A stretch of 64,000 nt of DNA from Crambe crambe (lineage: Eukaryota; Porifera; Demospongiae; Poecilosclerida; Crambeidae): positions 6,812,001 through 6,876,000 of the forward strand of contig OZ004590.1 of NCBI GenBank assembly GCA_963924555.1, in the 5' to 3' direction. Position 1 is the stretch's first letter. The number at the start of each line of letters is the position of its first letter. Below, one piece after another: positions 38,401 to 54,828 of this stretch. Both the position numbers and the translations under genes were made by a program. The notes below the pieces were generated by a model. The model saw only the letters and a list, made by a program, of their open reading frames with translations, did not search any database and was not told the origin of the DNA.

Positions 38401-39335
38401 ATGCAGTGTCTGCTCCACTCAGTCCTTTTCAGAGGGAAGAATGTGACGAATCACTTGCTATGCTGCATGGGTAAGTAAGGAACCAACTTGTCAACTGGGT
38501 ACCATTTATGTAAGATTCCTTTGGCCTTCAAGGTGTCCATTTCCATTTGAACTGGATGTTGGGAACCTTGTGGAACTCTTTGCTGGACTAGGACTACTGT
38601 CACATGCTCTGTCGTGTGTACTGGTGATACCGTGTCCAAAGGACCAGGAGAAATTCACAAAGGTCAGTGACTTGGTCATACCAATGCAGTTTGGGCATAC
38701 CAACTTGATGTTGCAGCTGGTTCTTAATGGTTTGAAGTTTGAAAAGTATGTGGAATTACTAAACGAGCTTAACATGGACAGTACACTCCTTGGAAACCAA
38801 CAGGTGAGCATTAATTGGAGATTGCACGGTCATGCAACCACATATATATGTTTAGGTGAAGGAGTTGATATACACATACCTGGATCACACTGAACGACAT
38901 GAAGAGCTCTTGACAACGGCTGACTTCACAGACTTTGTCCAGTTTCTCATCTCCAGAAAAAACATAGACAAACTCCTTGCAAAGTCACTGCACCTTGGAA
39001 GGTTAATTTGAGAGGAATTCATTTTGTGTGCTTCATGAGATTCCAATTATCATGCCGATGTGTACAGGTATCAAGAAAGTGTTCAGTTAGTGGAGATGTA
39101 CAACAGATGGCATGGCTGCCACACCCCTACTTCATCTTCAGGAAAAGAAGTGCTAGAAGTGAGTCTAATTGGTACTCCACTTAAGACATACCCCAAGGCT
39201 ACGAACATTAATTTAAATATCCCCAGCCCTCCCCCCCTGCATTATTGCTTAGCACTTCCAATCAATCTTTACCCCCTGCAGTCATATTTATCATCAGTCC
39301 AGAGCACCATCACTTTCAACTTGGCCAAGATTTAG
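26412..39335 (+). CDS. KNTC1: Kinetochore-associated protein 1 (Rod, RZZ complex)
   Basis: Roughly 50 short exons spread over 12.9 kb. The start MMLSAEAVGKKGRLFEAQEA (26412-26513) leads into beta-propeller exons (26636-26750, 26802-26868, 26924-26978, 27440-27500 and on), then a long alpha-solenoid. Blocks that match vertebrate KNTC1 include IPYVQKHDLKLDDVLLNYIK, KLLHGYGIREFNFSD, YIRKILASGKLTALNDALEV, TLWKNHAREPKAVRLTCELC and LVYLLSMPEKLESNSVMLL. The tail ends FNLAKI at 39335. Rod, ZW10 and Zwilch form the RZZ complex, which recruits Spindly, dynein and Mad1-Mad2 to unattached kinetochores. Introns are often about 60 nt; one is inferred to be only 50 nt (32013-32062). Two introns (26979-27439, 31841-31895) look GC-AG. 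The join between 33556-33718 and about 33856 is unresolved. Confidence 0.88.
28800..29175 (+). repeat. Polypyrimidine minisatellite in a KNTC1 intron
   Basis: About 375 bp made almost only of C and T, in variants of CCCTCCCTTCCCGTCCCTCC. It lies between the exons ending at 28764 and starting at 29177, so it forms a greatly enlarged polypyrimidine tract up to the acceptor. A shorter similar stretch precedes the exon at 30595. Confidence 0.92.
33001..33555. other. KNTC1 intron with a G homopolymer
   Basis: An intron of 555 bp between exons ending at 33000 (donor GTGAAA) and starting at 33556. It holds a run of about 21 G at 33042-33062. The 95-codon minus-strand frame over it is caused by the homopolymer. 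Confidence 0.6.
34584..35225. other. KNTC1 intron with GGAT/GGGT repeats
   Basis: Contains several GATGGATG and GGTGGGTG runs (34605-34640, 34680-34735, 34875-34905) and a phrase GTAAGCAGTTTCAG repeated three times. A 140-codon minus-strand frame here is low complexity and not a gene. Confidence 0.65.
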
Positions 39336-39478
39336 ATTGAGCATCAATTCAACATACATAGATGGTGGAATAATAATCTTTTATTTGTATAGACCAATTT
39401 CTTCCTTGTCTCTTAGTTCATAAAGTTTAAAAATAATAATAATTAGTGCCCAGTATATCAATAGTGAAGAGGTGCACA
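39336..39478. terminator. Convergent 3' ends of KNTC1 and the MTA gene
   Basis: Only 143 bp separate the two stop codons, so the 3' untranslated regions must be short or overlap. On the minus strand an AAATAAAAG sequence (plus 39377-39386, CTTTTATTTG) could serve as the MTA poly(A) signal; no canonical AATAAA is seen on the plus strand before 39478. Confidence 0.5.
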
Positions 39479-42400
39479 CTAGCTGTGAATGGTCTTGTGT
39501 GGAGATCGAGCAGCCTTCAACAGAGCCACCCTCCCAAGCTGCTCTCTCGCTTGCCTACAGCAAATATAAAACATGGGTTCCTGATGGTGCTACCTTTGAA
39601 TACAAGCAAGGGTCAATGAAACCCTCGATTACAAGAATGAAGACTATGTAGGTCAATGGAAAACCTCCAATTACCAGAGTAAAGAGGGGTTCAATAGAAG
39701 CCTAGAATGCTTTGGGGGAAAGGGTGAAACCCTTCTAATTTGTAAGGATAACTCGTCTGCCAATTGCTTACAAGTTCTTTGAATTCACTTTGAAGAAGAG
39801 GTCAGGGTTGTGGACACCAGGGATGCCACTTGGACGAATGATCTTTGCAGGTGGCACATCTGTGCATCAAAATTTAGAGTTGATTTGAAGGTATTGTATG
39901 CACCAAAATTTAAACGCTTACCATCTGTTGTGTCACCACCATCCATTTTTCTTTTGCGTGATTGTAAATCTATGCATCAGTTGTAACCACATTAAAAAGT
40001 CCAGTAAGTTTGTCCATATTATACTTACCAGCTCCATTGCTGCCTGGGGGAAGGTAGGTCCCTGTGGTGGACACCTGTTGAGTCTTGGGTTGTGATTTGG
40101 AAGTGGGTGGAGCCACAGCTGCTACCACAGCAGTGGAGGGTGGGGTTTGGGATTTAGGTGGCACATATGTACCAGCAGTTGTTATTCTGCCTTTATTGGA
40201 CTGCTGATAGAAAAAGATTTTTGTCAGGCTTGTTTACTGGTTGAACTATGAACTTTAACCTTTGTACTGGTCTTGGCTTTATAGCTTGGAGATATGGGAG
40301 TGGGACTTGGACGAATGATGTGAATGGGGCTTTGCTGCACATTCTGTTTCAGCGATGCCACTGTGGGTTCAGAGAGGCGTGGTTTCCTAAATCCTTTCCT
40401 TTTCACCGAGAGGAATTTCTTCACCATGCCAACTACACATCATTGACATTCTCCAATTAATGCACATTTGGAATTTAATAATTCTCCAATTGATGCACAT
40501 TTACCTGCTGGTTTGAGTGAGTCCTTGACATTGATGAGCACAACAGGAGCTCTGGCAGACTTCATGAGGGCTGCCTTCCCCATGCTCTGTCGAAGGTACA
40601 GACTCATCCCCGAGGGTCGCATGTAGAAGGGCATAGGGGGGACAATATCCCCATTGCGTTTATCATCGCCACGCTAATCAACACAAAAATTTGGAGTATG
40701 AAACAATTAATGAACAGCAGGGCTATACTCTGACAAACCTTCTTCCCTGAACGAATAGCTGTTCTTTCTAAAAAAAAGAGAGATGAAATAAAAATATTTT
40801 TGTCTAGGACCAGAGTGTCAGTCTACAGTATGCCAGAAGGACATATTGTTGACCACATAAGAGGAAGGATGTGTGTAAGACTTGGCATTTACTGACCTGA
40901 TTTTGGTTTCTTCAGTGGTGCTTGGCTATTGGCTCCAGCAGTCACTGTTCTCTTGTCATTTTGCTCTGGAATGTGACACAGAACCATGACAACCAGAAAA
41001 CAACTGACTACTGAAAAAATTGCGCTTTTCTAAGGATCTACACAGTATTTCATTTAACCCACTTACCCCATTTAGAAGGAAGCTTGAGTCCACCATACTT
41101 TCTCCAATAAGTGTAACAGAAGTTGCAGAGTCGGCAGTGTTCGTGGACAGGTCCCCATAAGTGCCAGCGAGAGGCAGTGGTGGCATGACAACTCTCACAT
41201 GCCTTCTCACCATCACTGGCTACTCCAACCAGCTCATTCTTGTCTGGTAAGCTCTTGGGAATGGCACCTGAAGAAGCTGCTTTTCCTGGAATGGAGAATA
41301 GAGTGAATGGAACTAAATTGGGTATGGAACCAATTTCCCCCTGGAATGGAAAATAGAGTGTATAATAGAATGGAAGATTGTGGAATGGGTATGGAACCAG
41401 TTTTTACTTTGGAACAGGAATACGAAATAGAAAAAAGATCGTAAAATGGAAGTATAACCAAGTGGAATGGGAATGAAGATCTGATTGATTACCTGAGAGA
41501 TCTCTAGGACCAGAAGGGATTCCAGTGGCCGTCCTCAGGTGCACAATGACTTCCTTAAGGTCATTTTGTTTCTCTATCATGCGATGTCTCTTCTGTATTT
41601 GGTAGCGGTCGGTGGTCTTCCACATGTAATAATATGCCACGATGCTCTTCACTGGCTTCCATGGCAGCTGTGCAAAGAGAAAGATAAAGGCTCAGCACAA
41701 GACTGTCACAATGATTAAGCTCCTGGATAATAATAGATGCCCGGATGTATCAATAACAAAGATGTGAGATCAGGTTGTGTCATATGGTGTCACATGGTAT
41801 ATACACTTTGTGTGTTCTTACATATTTTCTTTGGATGTACAGAAAATCCTTCTGTTCCTGCAAACCATCTTCAAATCTCTTTGCCTCTTCTAATAAGAAA
41901 TAAATTGTAAAAATACCAGCTTCTCTGTCCCAAGTCTCCACCCTTCCCTGGGGATAGTCACATAATGATCTACCCAATCTTACCCAGTTACTGCCCCCCC
42001 CCCCCCCCCCCCCCCAAAAGTGTCTTTCACTTCTCTCTACCCTCCCTCCCACTCTACTGGTGGCCTCTCCCACTCTACTGTTGGCCTCTCCCCCACACAC
42101 CTTGTGTCCAAGCCTCCAACTCATCGGCACAGAGGACCGGCCCACGTGGAACAAGGCAGCTGGTTGCCTGTGTGATGTTGTAGCTATTCTGATGGAGGGT
42201 GTCCATGGCATGGAACAGGGTGATGTCCCTGGAGGCCGCTGCTGCTCCAAGACGAAGGCTGATCTGAGGCTTCTTGGCTCCATCCAACAGTGCTCGAGCA
42301 AAAGTCCCTATAGACCTATAAAGATGCATGCAGACAATACACAAATGTTCATGTCACAAAAAATTTTCCGCTATGAATTTTCTGCTTTATAACATTCATG

Positions 42401-42527
42401 CCACTAATATTTTCACAGGCGCACTTTCCTACCTGGCCACCACAAGGAACTGTTCCACTTTGTTGTCCGGCAACCGATTAGGTTCCCACACTTGTGTGGC
42501 CGAGTGCGTCACTGGCTCTCTTGCATC

Positions 42528-42565
<38 letters not shown>

Positions 42566-44258
42566 AAAGGTCATTGTAACTCCATACAGCCATTGTGCAA
42601 ATATGCCACACGCTAATTCTTATCGCTTCTACACTTTAAAGTCACTCAAATCCCAGTCCTATTCTAACCCACCCTAGTTACTCTTAGTGACCTGGATCCA
42701 GATAAGGGGGAATCTCTGCTTGGTAGTCAGTGCCCACTCTGATCTCTCCCTTATCCACAAGGAGGGTCTTTTGATTCGGGTCGTAGACCATCGTGAAGAA
42801 GAAACAGTCCTCATTGTCCAAGTAAGTCTGAATGTCTTCCAGCTCATTCAGCAATGAAACAGTGCACTTTCCTCTGTAAAACACCAGGACAGATCACTAT
42901 CTACACGGTGCCTATACCACCCACCCACAAGGGTCCATAGTCTAAGACCCTGCTATACCACAAGCCAATCCTTGATTGCACTGTCTTTACCTGACCATGT
43001 CAATCTTGTAAGTCTCAATCTGTCGAGACAGGAAGAGTTCCCTGTGGCGAATGAGGTGAGCTTCATGCTCCCCCAACTTGTCAAAACTGTTGCTGAGTTT
43101 GTCCTCACTGTTCTCCAACTCATTCTCTTCCTCAACAGCCACTAAAAAAATTAAAAAATGAAATAAAAATATCACTCCAAAGGTAAGGCGGGGCAATTAT
43201 GAGAGTGAGGCAATTCAGTCATTTTTGATAATCTTTGTTTCTCTGACTAGGCCAACTGGAATATCCTCTTTTTTTTTTTTACAGTGTCGGAATTGCCCCA
43301 CCCTCGTAATTGCCCGCCTTACCTCAATTACATCCAGCCAGTATTATTACAATTCTCAAAGCAATCACCCATGAAATTGATTGCCAAACGTCCTAAGACT
43401 TTTTTGCCAAACTCTTTCAGTCAGTCCCTCTGCCATGCATGCATGCATGCTGTAGTGATGACTAGAGGAATACTTATTTACAGAGACATGGCACAGAGAT
43501 CAAAGAGAGCAGTCAAGGAGATGTAGGATGTATGTATGCATGTATGTATGTATGTATGTATGTATGTATGTATCCTCTTGTGTTTCAAATTCCCTTCTGA
43601 TTTATGTCAATATAAATGTACAATGAAAAGCAACTTACTAGCATGCCTGTCAGCAGCTGCCAACAGGTTAGCTGGAAGGTCTTTTCTCCTGTAGAAGCAT
43701 TTTGCTGCCACTTCAACACTTCCCTTATTATTCTAAGAAAGAAGAAGGGGGAAAAAAAAAAGGTGGAGAGATAATCATGAAATGTATTCCACACCATAAG
43801 GAACCCTAACCCACAGAATCCTCAAAGACCTGGTTTTCTTATGACCCCAAATATAGGAAACATCCAACTCAAAATCTGAAATGGGGATCATTTGCCCTGC
43901 ATAACTGCAGTATGTTATTTGAATGAGCATTAATCTTTGAAAGCATGGGGCTTCATACTAACTACTGCCGACCTTTCGTAACTCTTCAATTTTGCAGATC
44001 TGGTAAGGTATTGGAGGAGGATACACTTCCATGTATATGCACTCTAGACAATATAATTGGAGATTTATTAGTATTGAAATTCTAGTAGAAAATGAACTAC
44101 AGCTTTCAGTATTGTTGGTATGCCAATATTCATAATCAGAGATAAGGGAAAAAATTTCACTGAATAATAGCTGAAGTTGAAAGTTATTTTTTTAAGTTAC
44201 CGCTAAAAGCACTATGGACATATAACTGACCTCCTATTCTGTAAAGGCCTTCAGCCAT
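39479..44258 (-). CDS. MTA: Metastasis-associated (MTA) family NuRD subunit
   Basis: About 17 exons; the first ten are 44258-44231, 44043-43973, 43732-43639, 43141-42991, 42873-42692, 42526-42433, 42315-42101, 41889-41822, 41667-41493 and 41285-41067. BAH domain (about residues 1-165): [53 protein letters not shown]-type helix. ELM2 (about 165-280): [55 protein letters not shown] (about 285-345): [37 protein letters not shown]-type finger (about 390-430): [15 protein letters not shown] and [20 protein letters not shown]. The tail is basic and Pro-rich and ends [20 protein letters not shown]...KTIHS. MTA proteins scaffold HDAC1/2 and RBBP4 in NuRD. Whether it equals MTA1, 2 or 3 cannot be said; an invertebrate single copy is likely. 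Confidence 0.92.
41986..42016 (+). repeat. C homopolymer in an MTA intron
   Basis: A run of about 20 C at roughly 41994-42015, between MTA exons 7 and 8. It creates a long false minus-strand frame by reading exon 7 into the intron. Confidence 0.9.
43181..43324. repeat. MITE in MTA intron 3
   Basis: A 144-bp element with about 38-bp imperfect inverted ends: AGGTAAGGCGGGGCAATTAT at the left and ATTGCCCGCCTTACCT at the right. It is flanked by CAA on both sides (43178-43180 and 43325-43327), a possible 3-bp target duplication. No open frame. Confidence 0.75.
43560..43572 (+). repeat. (ATGT)n microsatellite
   Basis: TGTATGTATG repeats span roughly 43527-43572 within MTA intron 3, next to a short GCATGCATGCATGC run at 43436-43450. 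Confidence 0.8.
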
Positions 44259-45210
44259 TATTTTTTAATATTATTATTCTTGGTGGTGAATTGGTGAACT
44301 TGAAAAGAACGCTCGACCAGCTTGATTTTGCACAACTTTCACTCAAAAAATTTTAAAAATAGCTATAGATCCGTTTCTTCGATGCTGATCTTCTACAGTC
44401 GAACACACCATGTACCAGCACACTTTTGAGACCAAGAAAGAACACACCTGAACCCCCTGGGCCTTTGCGTGGCAAAGAAATGTCTAACACTTTCGGATAA
44501 ATAGAAAACTCTAAAGGTGTGGGTTTGTGACGTCAAAATGCAGCTGCGAGACTGCGTTTGTGTGAAGTGAAGTGAACTGAAGTGAAGTGAACTGATCTGA
44601 CACTATCAAAGAAAGACTCTCTGAGAACTGGTGTCGGGCGTTTCACTAGTATCCAGGCTCGACCAGCGGTATCAGAGATTCACAGTGCTGACACATTGAG
44701 TGCAAAAATAACTTTTAAAAAATCTATATAGGGAAAGTGACAGGTAAAGTATTATAGACGGTATTTCTCTATAGTGGAATTGAAAGAAATCATCAGTATT
44801 AAATTCCTATATTTTGTTTACTTTCCTCCCTTGGATCCTCCCTCACACACCCCTTCCCAGGCTAGGTGGTGTTTGTGTGTGGCCCAAGTGTTTTGATTTT
44901 TTTTTCTTCTTCGTATCAACAAGGAGTCGAGTTTCTTCCCTTAGACGGAGAACCTCGCTCCTTGGAAAGCTGAGCTGAAACCCTGGCATCACTGAGCGAT
45001 AGCGAGAGAGAAGGAGGGTTGACTCCACCGCCCACCAAACGACCCAGACTGATAACTGGTGGCTCTGTAGACGGGGGAGAGCCTTCCTCCAGCGTATCGA
45101 CCCCTGAAAACTCTAGCAGAGGCCTTGGGAACTTGGTGGTGTCGCGTGGAGCTGAGGAGAGTGGTGTTGGTAGTGCAGCAGAGGGTGTATCTTCATCAAC
45201 TAGCCTTGCT
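44259..45210. promoter_or_regulatory. Intergenic region between divergent MTA and WDR26
   Basis: Head-to-head gap of 950 bp. A GAAGTGAA repeat lies at 44560-44595. From 44974 a frame without stops runs into the WDR26 coding exon, beginning with a TTG-led Pro/Ser/Gly-rich stretch, but it has no ATG before 45211. Promoters for both genes are expected here. Confidence 0.5.
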
Positions 45211-50452
<5,242 letters not shown>

Positions 50453-50663
50453 TCTTCTTTCTCTTTCTAACTCTCTCTAATGGCAGGAACACAATGAGCA
50501 TTTTCTTACATCATTATAATAACTGTATCATCACCAATAATAATTATTTTCAACAGAATAGCCTCTTTTTTTTTCTGTTTTTAGTGGTATATTATGCTAA
50601 TACTTGATTATTCTTCAAAAAAAAAAAAAAGACAAATCAATTTGCCACGTAAAATGCCATTGA

Positions 50664-50670
50664 TTAATAA
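50664..50670 (+). terminator. Likely WDR26 polyadenylation signal
   Basis: TTAATAAAAAG about 210 bp downstream of the WDR26 stop contains AATAAA, and is followed by the convergent membrane-protein gene. Inferred from motif and position only. Confidence 0.45.
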
Positions 50671-50720
50671 AAAGAAGAATAGTTCATAATGTAAAAACCC
50701 AATTCAGCCTCCTACTAGCA

Positions 50721-52069
50721 TCATTCTTTGCTCTTGGAATTTCCATTCTCTAAGTTTTCACTCATGTCAATCTTGGCTTCATCATCACCCACCATTTTCA
50801 CCATCGGAACAAACTGTTTTTGAATCTTTTCCTCTTCACCCCACCAGAAAAACAGGAGAAGTATAATCCATACTATGAGTGCAGCAAGGGAGAGTACAGT
50901 GAAAAAGCTGAATGCCTGCAAGGGGTGATAACTGATAAGGTACTGATTGAAGCCATGGATTTCACATAACTGGAACTTGGCCAATGCACTGGAGAATTGG
51001 AACAACACTTCCTAACTATTTCTTGTCCCCACATTGTTTGTGTAAATATTTGGCCACCCTAGGTATGTGGTTGCATACCAAATCAGAGGATGTGGGAACA
51101 TTACTGATACAGCTGTACTAGTCTTACTTACTGCTGCTCCATCTAATGATGATATGATGGCATTTAAGTTATAAGTGGCCGTATCGCTACCACCGGGAGA
51201 CATGTCCCGGGATCTCCAGTACTTCCAGTCCCCCGCACGTGCTGCTATGGCAGCTGCTCCTCCAAAGAACCCAATACCCAGAGCCACACATATGAAAATG
51301 TCCTATTTATACGAATAAAAACTAAAAATTGTTTTACACTAGCTATGTATCATGTTAACGTAGAATGAACTGGATATTCATAGCAAGAGAGCCAAGAATG
51401 TACTAAAATGACTCACCACTATGAGGATAATTTTTCTGTAGTTAATGAGTATCGTGAAGTCCAGGAAGCGGAAGATGAACAGGACAAGGATGATAGGGAG
51501 GGAAACGATAGTTAAGAGAAGGATCCACCCAGTGGGTGATCTGGTGTCAAAGCGGAGTTGCTCGATTAAGGTGAGTGGTGTTTCCCGGGCAGAAAGAGAA
51601 CTCACAGAAGATGCAACACATACGAAGGTAACTAGCACCAAACCCTGTGACGTTGCACACAGATGGCCATAACTTAATTCTAGGTTTATGTAGTACAGAA
51701 GATGCAAGGTAACTAGTACCAAACCCCCACACAGATGACCATAACTTAATTCTAGGTTTATGTAGTACCCACAAAACACCACTTCAGAATCAACTGTGGT
51801 AAAGGCAACACTTAAAACACAGCTGATAAGGTGAGGGTCCCTGGCCACAGGCTGCCATGTCAAAAGTTTCAAATTAGCAAGAACAATGATAATAGCTGCA
51901 AATATTAGAGTTTTTGCACTGTTATGACTACCAGGGGTGTAGCTGCTACCAGCCACCCTAGAAGTAGGAACGCTAGGCAATAGTTACTGTTGCTGTTACT
52001 TACAAAGCAGAGTGCTCTGAGGACAATCTCCACAATCCCCTGCCAGAACGTCAAAATGTTAGGCCTCAT
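50721..52069 (-). CDS. Four-span MARVEL-like membrane protein, paralog 1
   Basis: Four exons, all phase 0 (52069-52004, 51644-51417, 51302-51132, 50915-50721), 219 residues. It begins MRPNILTFWQGIVEIVLRAL, the family signature, followed by a first membrane span, a luminal loop, a second span ending VLFIFRFLDFTILINYRK, a third span (FICVALGIGFFGGAAAIA) and a fourth (TVLSLAALIVWIILLLFFWW). The tail is acidic and cytosolic. Topology (short N-terminus, four spans, charged C-tail) resembles MARVEL or synaptogyrin proteins, but no exact family is recognised. Shares motif, size and intron positions with 52243-53482 and 53736-54707. Its first intron holds a tandem duplication at 51624-51775. Confidence 0.72.
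51624..51775. repeat. Tandem duplication beside the exon 2 acceptor of paralog 1
   Basis: Two copies of about 82 and 67 bp share GGTAACTAGCACCAAACCC-like ends and an identical CATAACTTAATTCTAGGTTT core. The copy nearer the exon includes the real acceptor (CACAG before the GGTTTGGTG exon start) and exon bases; the other lies in the intron. Confidence 0.8.
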
Positions 52070-52242
52070 TCTTCCAGAATATCACAGAATTTCTTTTTTA
52101 CAGCTCAGCAACCTCACCCCCTGGTTAATTAACTAGAAACGCTAAAATTCAGGTTGTCAATATGCCGCGCAATGAAATAGTGATGATAACACGGAGGGTA
52201 AACGGTCTTTACCCCTCCGTATTATGGTGATTTGATACAGCA
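52070..52242. promoter_or_regulatory. Bidirectional promoter gap with a hairpin
   Basis: 173 bp between the divergent starts of paralogs 1 and 2. An inverted repeat ACGGAGGGTAAA and TTTACCCCTCCGT (52192-52222, one bulged base) sits about 20 bp left of the paralog 2 start. Promoter role is inferred from position. Confidence 0.5.
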
Positions 52243-53482
52243 ATGGACGAAGAAAGCCACGAATTTGGTCTCATTACAAGACGAAGAGAGCATTCTACTA
52301 GGAGATGTTGTGGTAATGATTCCTCTTGCATCCCTCACCCCAGTCTGGCACTCATCAAATTCTGGCAGGGAAGAATGGAGGTGATACTAAGACTCTTGTG
52401 TATGGTAAGCACGTCGTTGCCTCTAGGCTAGGACTCATTAGTGTGTCAACATGATGCTGTACTAGTCATGGTATGTACTTATTTACGTACCATTTAATTG
52501 TATAACTTAGCCAGGTTTGTTTTTGATAAGCTGGAGTCCTCAACCCTCTAATGTGGGCTAGCTGCAATGTTTAAGAAGGTCAACATAAATCCATCAATGT
52601 TTATTTTTTTCCTCCCATGTCAGGCATTTTCAGGGAGTGCTTTGATAGCTGGTGTAGTCTTTAACTCATCCCTTGGTTTTCCAAACACAAATGAAGAGGC
52701 AAAGGAAGTAATAGAGACCAATCGATCAGATGCGCACAAGGTGGTCCTGTGGGTGATGAGTGCAGCTGCTGTGGGTTTTATCATTCAGTTCCTTGTGATT
52801 GTTGGAAGATTTTTGAACTTTGAGTTTGTCAGATCTTTTTCATCACTTGTACATGTGCTGGTGAGTTCTTGTAGCCACTTCCTCTGTATTCTACCCTGTA
52901 TTCTACCCTGTATTCTATGTCTTCTTCCCCTGTATATTCATACTGTTACAATAACTGTAGGACATCATATCAAATGTGATCTTCACTTCAGCGTATTTCA
53001 CTTTGATAATACCCCTGGCTGTCTTCTACAGGAATCTTTCACAACTGCAGAAAATAGTTCCTCTGGATAATGTTCCTGTAGAATCACTCAGGACAAAATG
53101 TTCTATTGTTGCTGTAAGTCTTACAAGGCATGCCTGCACTTGTCTTGTCTTGTCAGAGGTCCTACCTTGTCAGTTGTGTAGACAACTCCAAAAGGCAGCT
53201 GTCCATTATGTTCTAAGTAGCTATTATAGTAGATCCAATTGGCTGAAATATACTGTCAATATGCATGCATTGTTGCCTTGGCCAGCAGCATGTGACATGC
53301 CCTTTTTCACTTGCACAATAATGCAGGGGATGTGTTCAACCGCTATGGTGATGTTCTTCCTGCTCTCAGTGTGGATGTCTCTGTACCTCACTTTCGATTG
53401 GCACAAGGAACTAGTTAAACACATCACCTACCAACCCCCCAGCAGACAAACCACACCTCTTGCGCCCCCTGAAGAAGAATGA
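52243..53482 (+). CDS. Four-span MARVEL-like membrane protein, paralog 2
   Basis: Four phase-0 exons (52243-52404, 52624-52860, 52961-53113, 53327-53482), 235 residues. A 35-residue basic, Cys-containing N-terminal tail precedes the shared signature ALIKFWQGRMEVILRLLCM. Span 1 is SGSALIAGVVF; a loop with NSS and NRS sequons follows; span 2 ends IVGRFLNFEFV; span 3 is SAYFTLIIPLAVFY; span 4 is AMVMFFLLSVWMSLYL. The C-tail is Pro-rich and ends in acidic residues. Exon 2 is 237 nt, exactly as in paralog 3. Divergent from paralog 1 and convergent with paralog 3. No named ortholog is recognised. Confidence 0.72.
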
Positions 53483-53735
53483 TTACAATGCTATTTAATT
53501 ATAAATATCACCATGTCCTTTGTGTTGGTAACAGCAACCTCACATTTCAGCAATAGTCTCTTATTTTTGTTTTGTTTTGTTTATCATGAATCATACTTAT
53601 TATTGTTTCTAAAAATGGGCATTGGGTGGGTGTATAGCAATGTATACGTCGGACAGAGTATGTGTGAGTCTACCTAATTTAAAACGTGGGTAGGACCAAA
53701 TATGGTACAACAGTTCATTACTATGGCAATTTCAT

Positions 53736-54707
53736 TCAGTCATCGTATTGTCCGGACTCCAAGCCTTCTCTGTCGTCACGGGATACGGGTCCTGGTTGGT
53801 AGCGCAGTTGATCTGTTATCAGCTTCTGCCACTTCAGCAGTAGCCACATCGACAGCCACACAGTCAGAGTGATGTCCACAGGCAGTGAGAAGAAACAGAA
53901 TGACTGCATAGAGCAAAGGAGTATAATTAAAAAAAAAGAACAAAAACAAATACTTGATACTGGAGTAAGGGGTAGCACTGCTTATTAAGGGTAAACCCTG
54001 ATTTGATTAGCTGCACTAGACTCACAGAAGTGGCTGCAACTGAAGATAAGATGTTTGTGAATGGCACATTATTCTTCTTCTTGAGTTGAGTCCAATGGGA
54101 TGACTGCACAGCAAAGAAAATGGCTCCAACAAACCATGAGATAATGAACAAAACTCGAACTACTACTTCCTGTGGAAATGAAGCATTGAGTGAATCGGTC
54201 CCAACAGGTTTCCATACTAACTTACAAATATGATGACCAAACCAATGTACTTCTCTATAATGGTGAGATTCAAGAATCTTAGGATAATGAACACAGTCTG
54301 CCAGATGATGGCCACCCAGCACACCACCATGATCCACTGTGCCCCCTGCTTACCATCCTGCACTGCTGCATTGATGTCAGCAACAGACACATTCACATTG
54401 GTGACGTTATTCAGGTTTGTGTTGAACACAGCTCCAGGGATGAACACCAGAAATGCTAAGATCTACATTTTTTTGAAGGTCAGGATCTTTAAATAAAAGC
54501 TATGTGGCTCCATGGTTCTAACTAAATACTAAATAGCCACACCCCCTGGTTATGTGGGATCAATAGTTGTCATTGCATATCAACATACCAACTCACTATT
54601 AAAGCTACTCTCAGGAATATCTCCACAACTCCCTGCTTGATTCTAATGATGGCAATGCTAGGCCGAGGTCCTATGTAGTCATCACACGAACGCTTGATGC
54701 TATTCAT
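53736..54707 (-). CDS. Four-span MARVEL-like membrane protein, paralog 3
   Basis: Four phase-0 exons (54707-54597, 54462-54226, 54169-54026, 53903-53736), 219 residues. The N-terminus RPSIAIIRIKQGVVEIFLRV carries the shared signature. The first loop is Asn-rich with NLNNVTNVNVSVADIN (two sequons), so it is probably luminal. Span 2 ends FIILRFLNLTIIEKY, span 3 is FIISWFVGAIFFAVQSS, and span 4 is ITLTVWLSMWLLL. The cytosolic tail ends GLESGQYDD. Lies 121 bp right of the TDP1 stop in the numbering sense (TDP1 ends at 54829) on the same strand. Function unknown; four-span vesicle proteins are the nearest guess. Confidence 0.72.
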
Positions 54708-54828
54708 GGCTAGCTAGCTGAGCTGAGCAGCTTGGTACAGTTTGTGCAAGTTTGAATTTTTTGATGATACTTTACCTAACCAAGTTAATAAGGGCTATAG
54801 GTAAATGGTCGTTATTTAACAGACTCGA

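Noticed and set aside
41780-42301. 173-codon minus-strand frame as a separate gene
   Set aside because: It is MTA exon 7 in a wrong frame, intron with a C homopolymer, and exon 8 read together.
45019-45210. Upstream TTG-led extension of WDR26
   Set aside because: There is no ATG in this frame before 45211, and MQSNG there resembles the human start. An untranslated leader or an unseen 5' exon is simpler.
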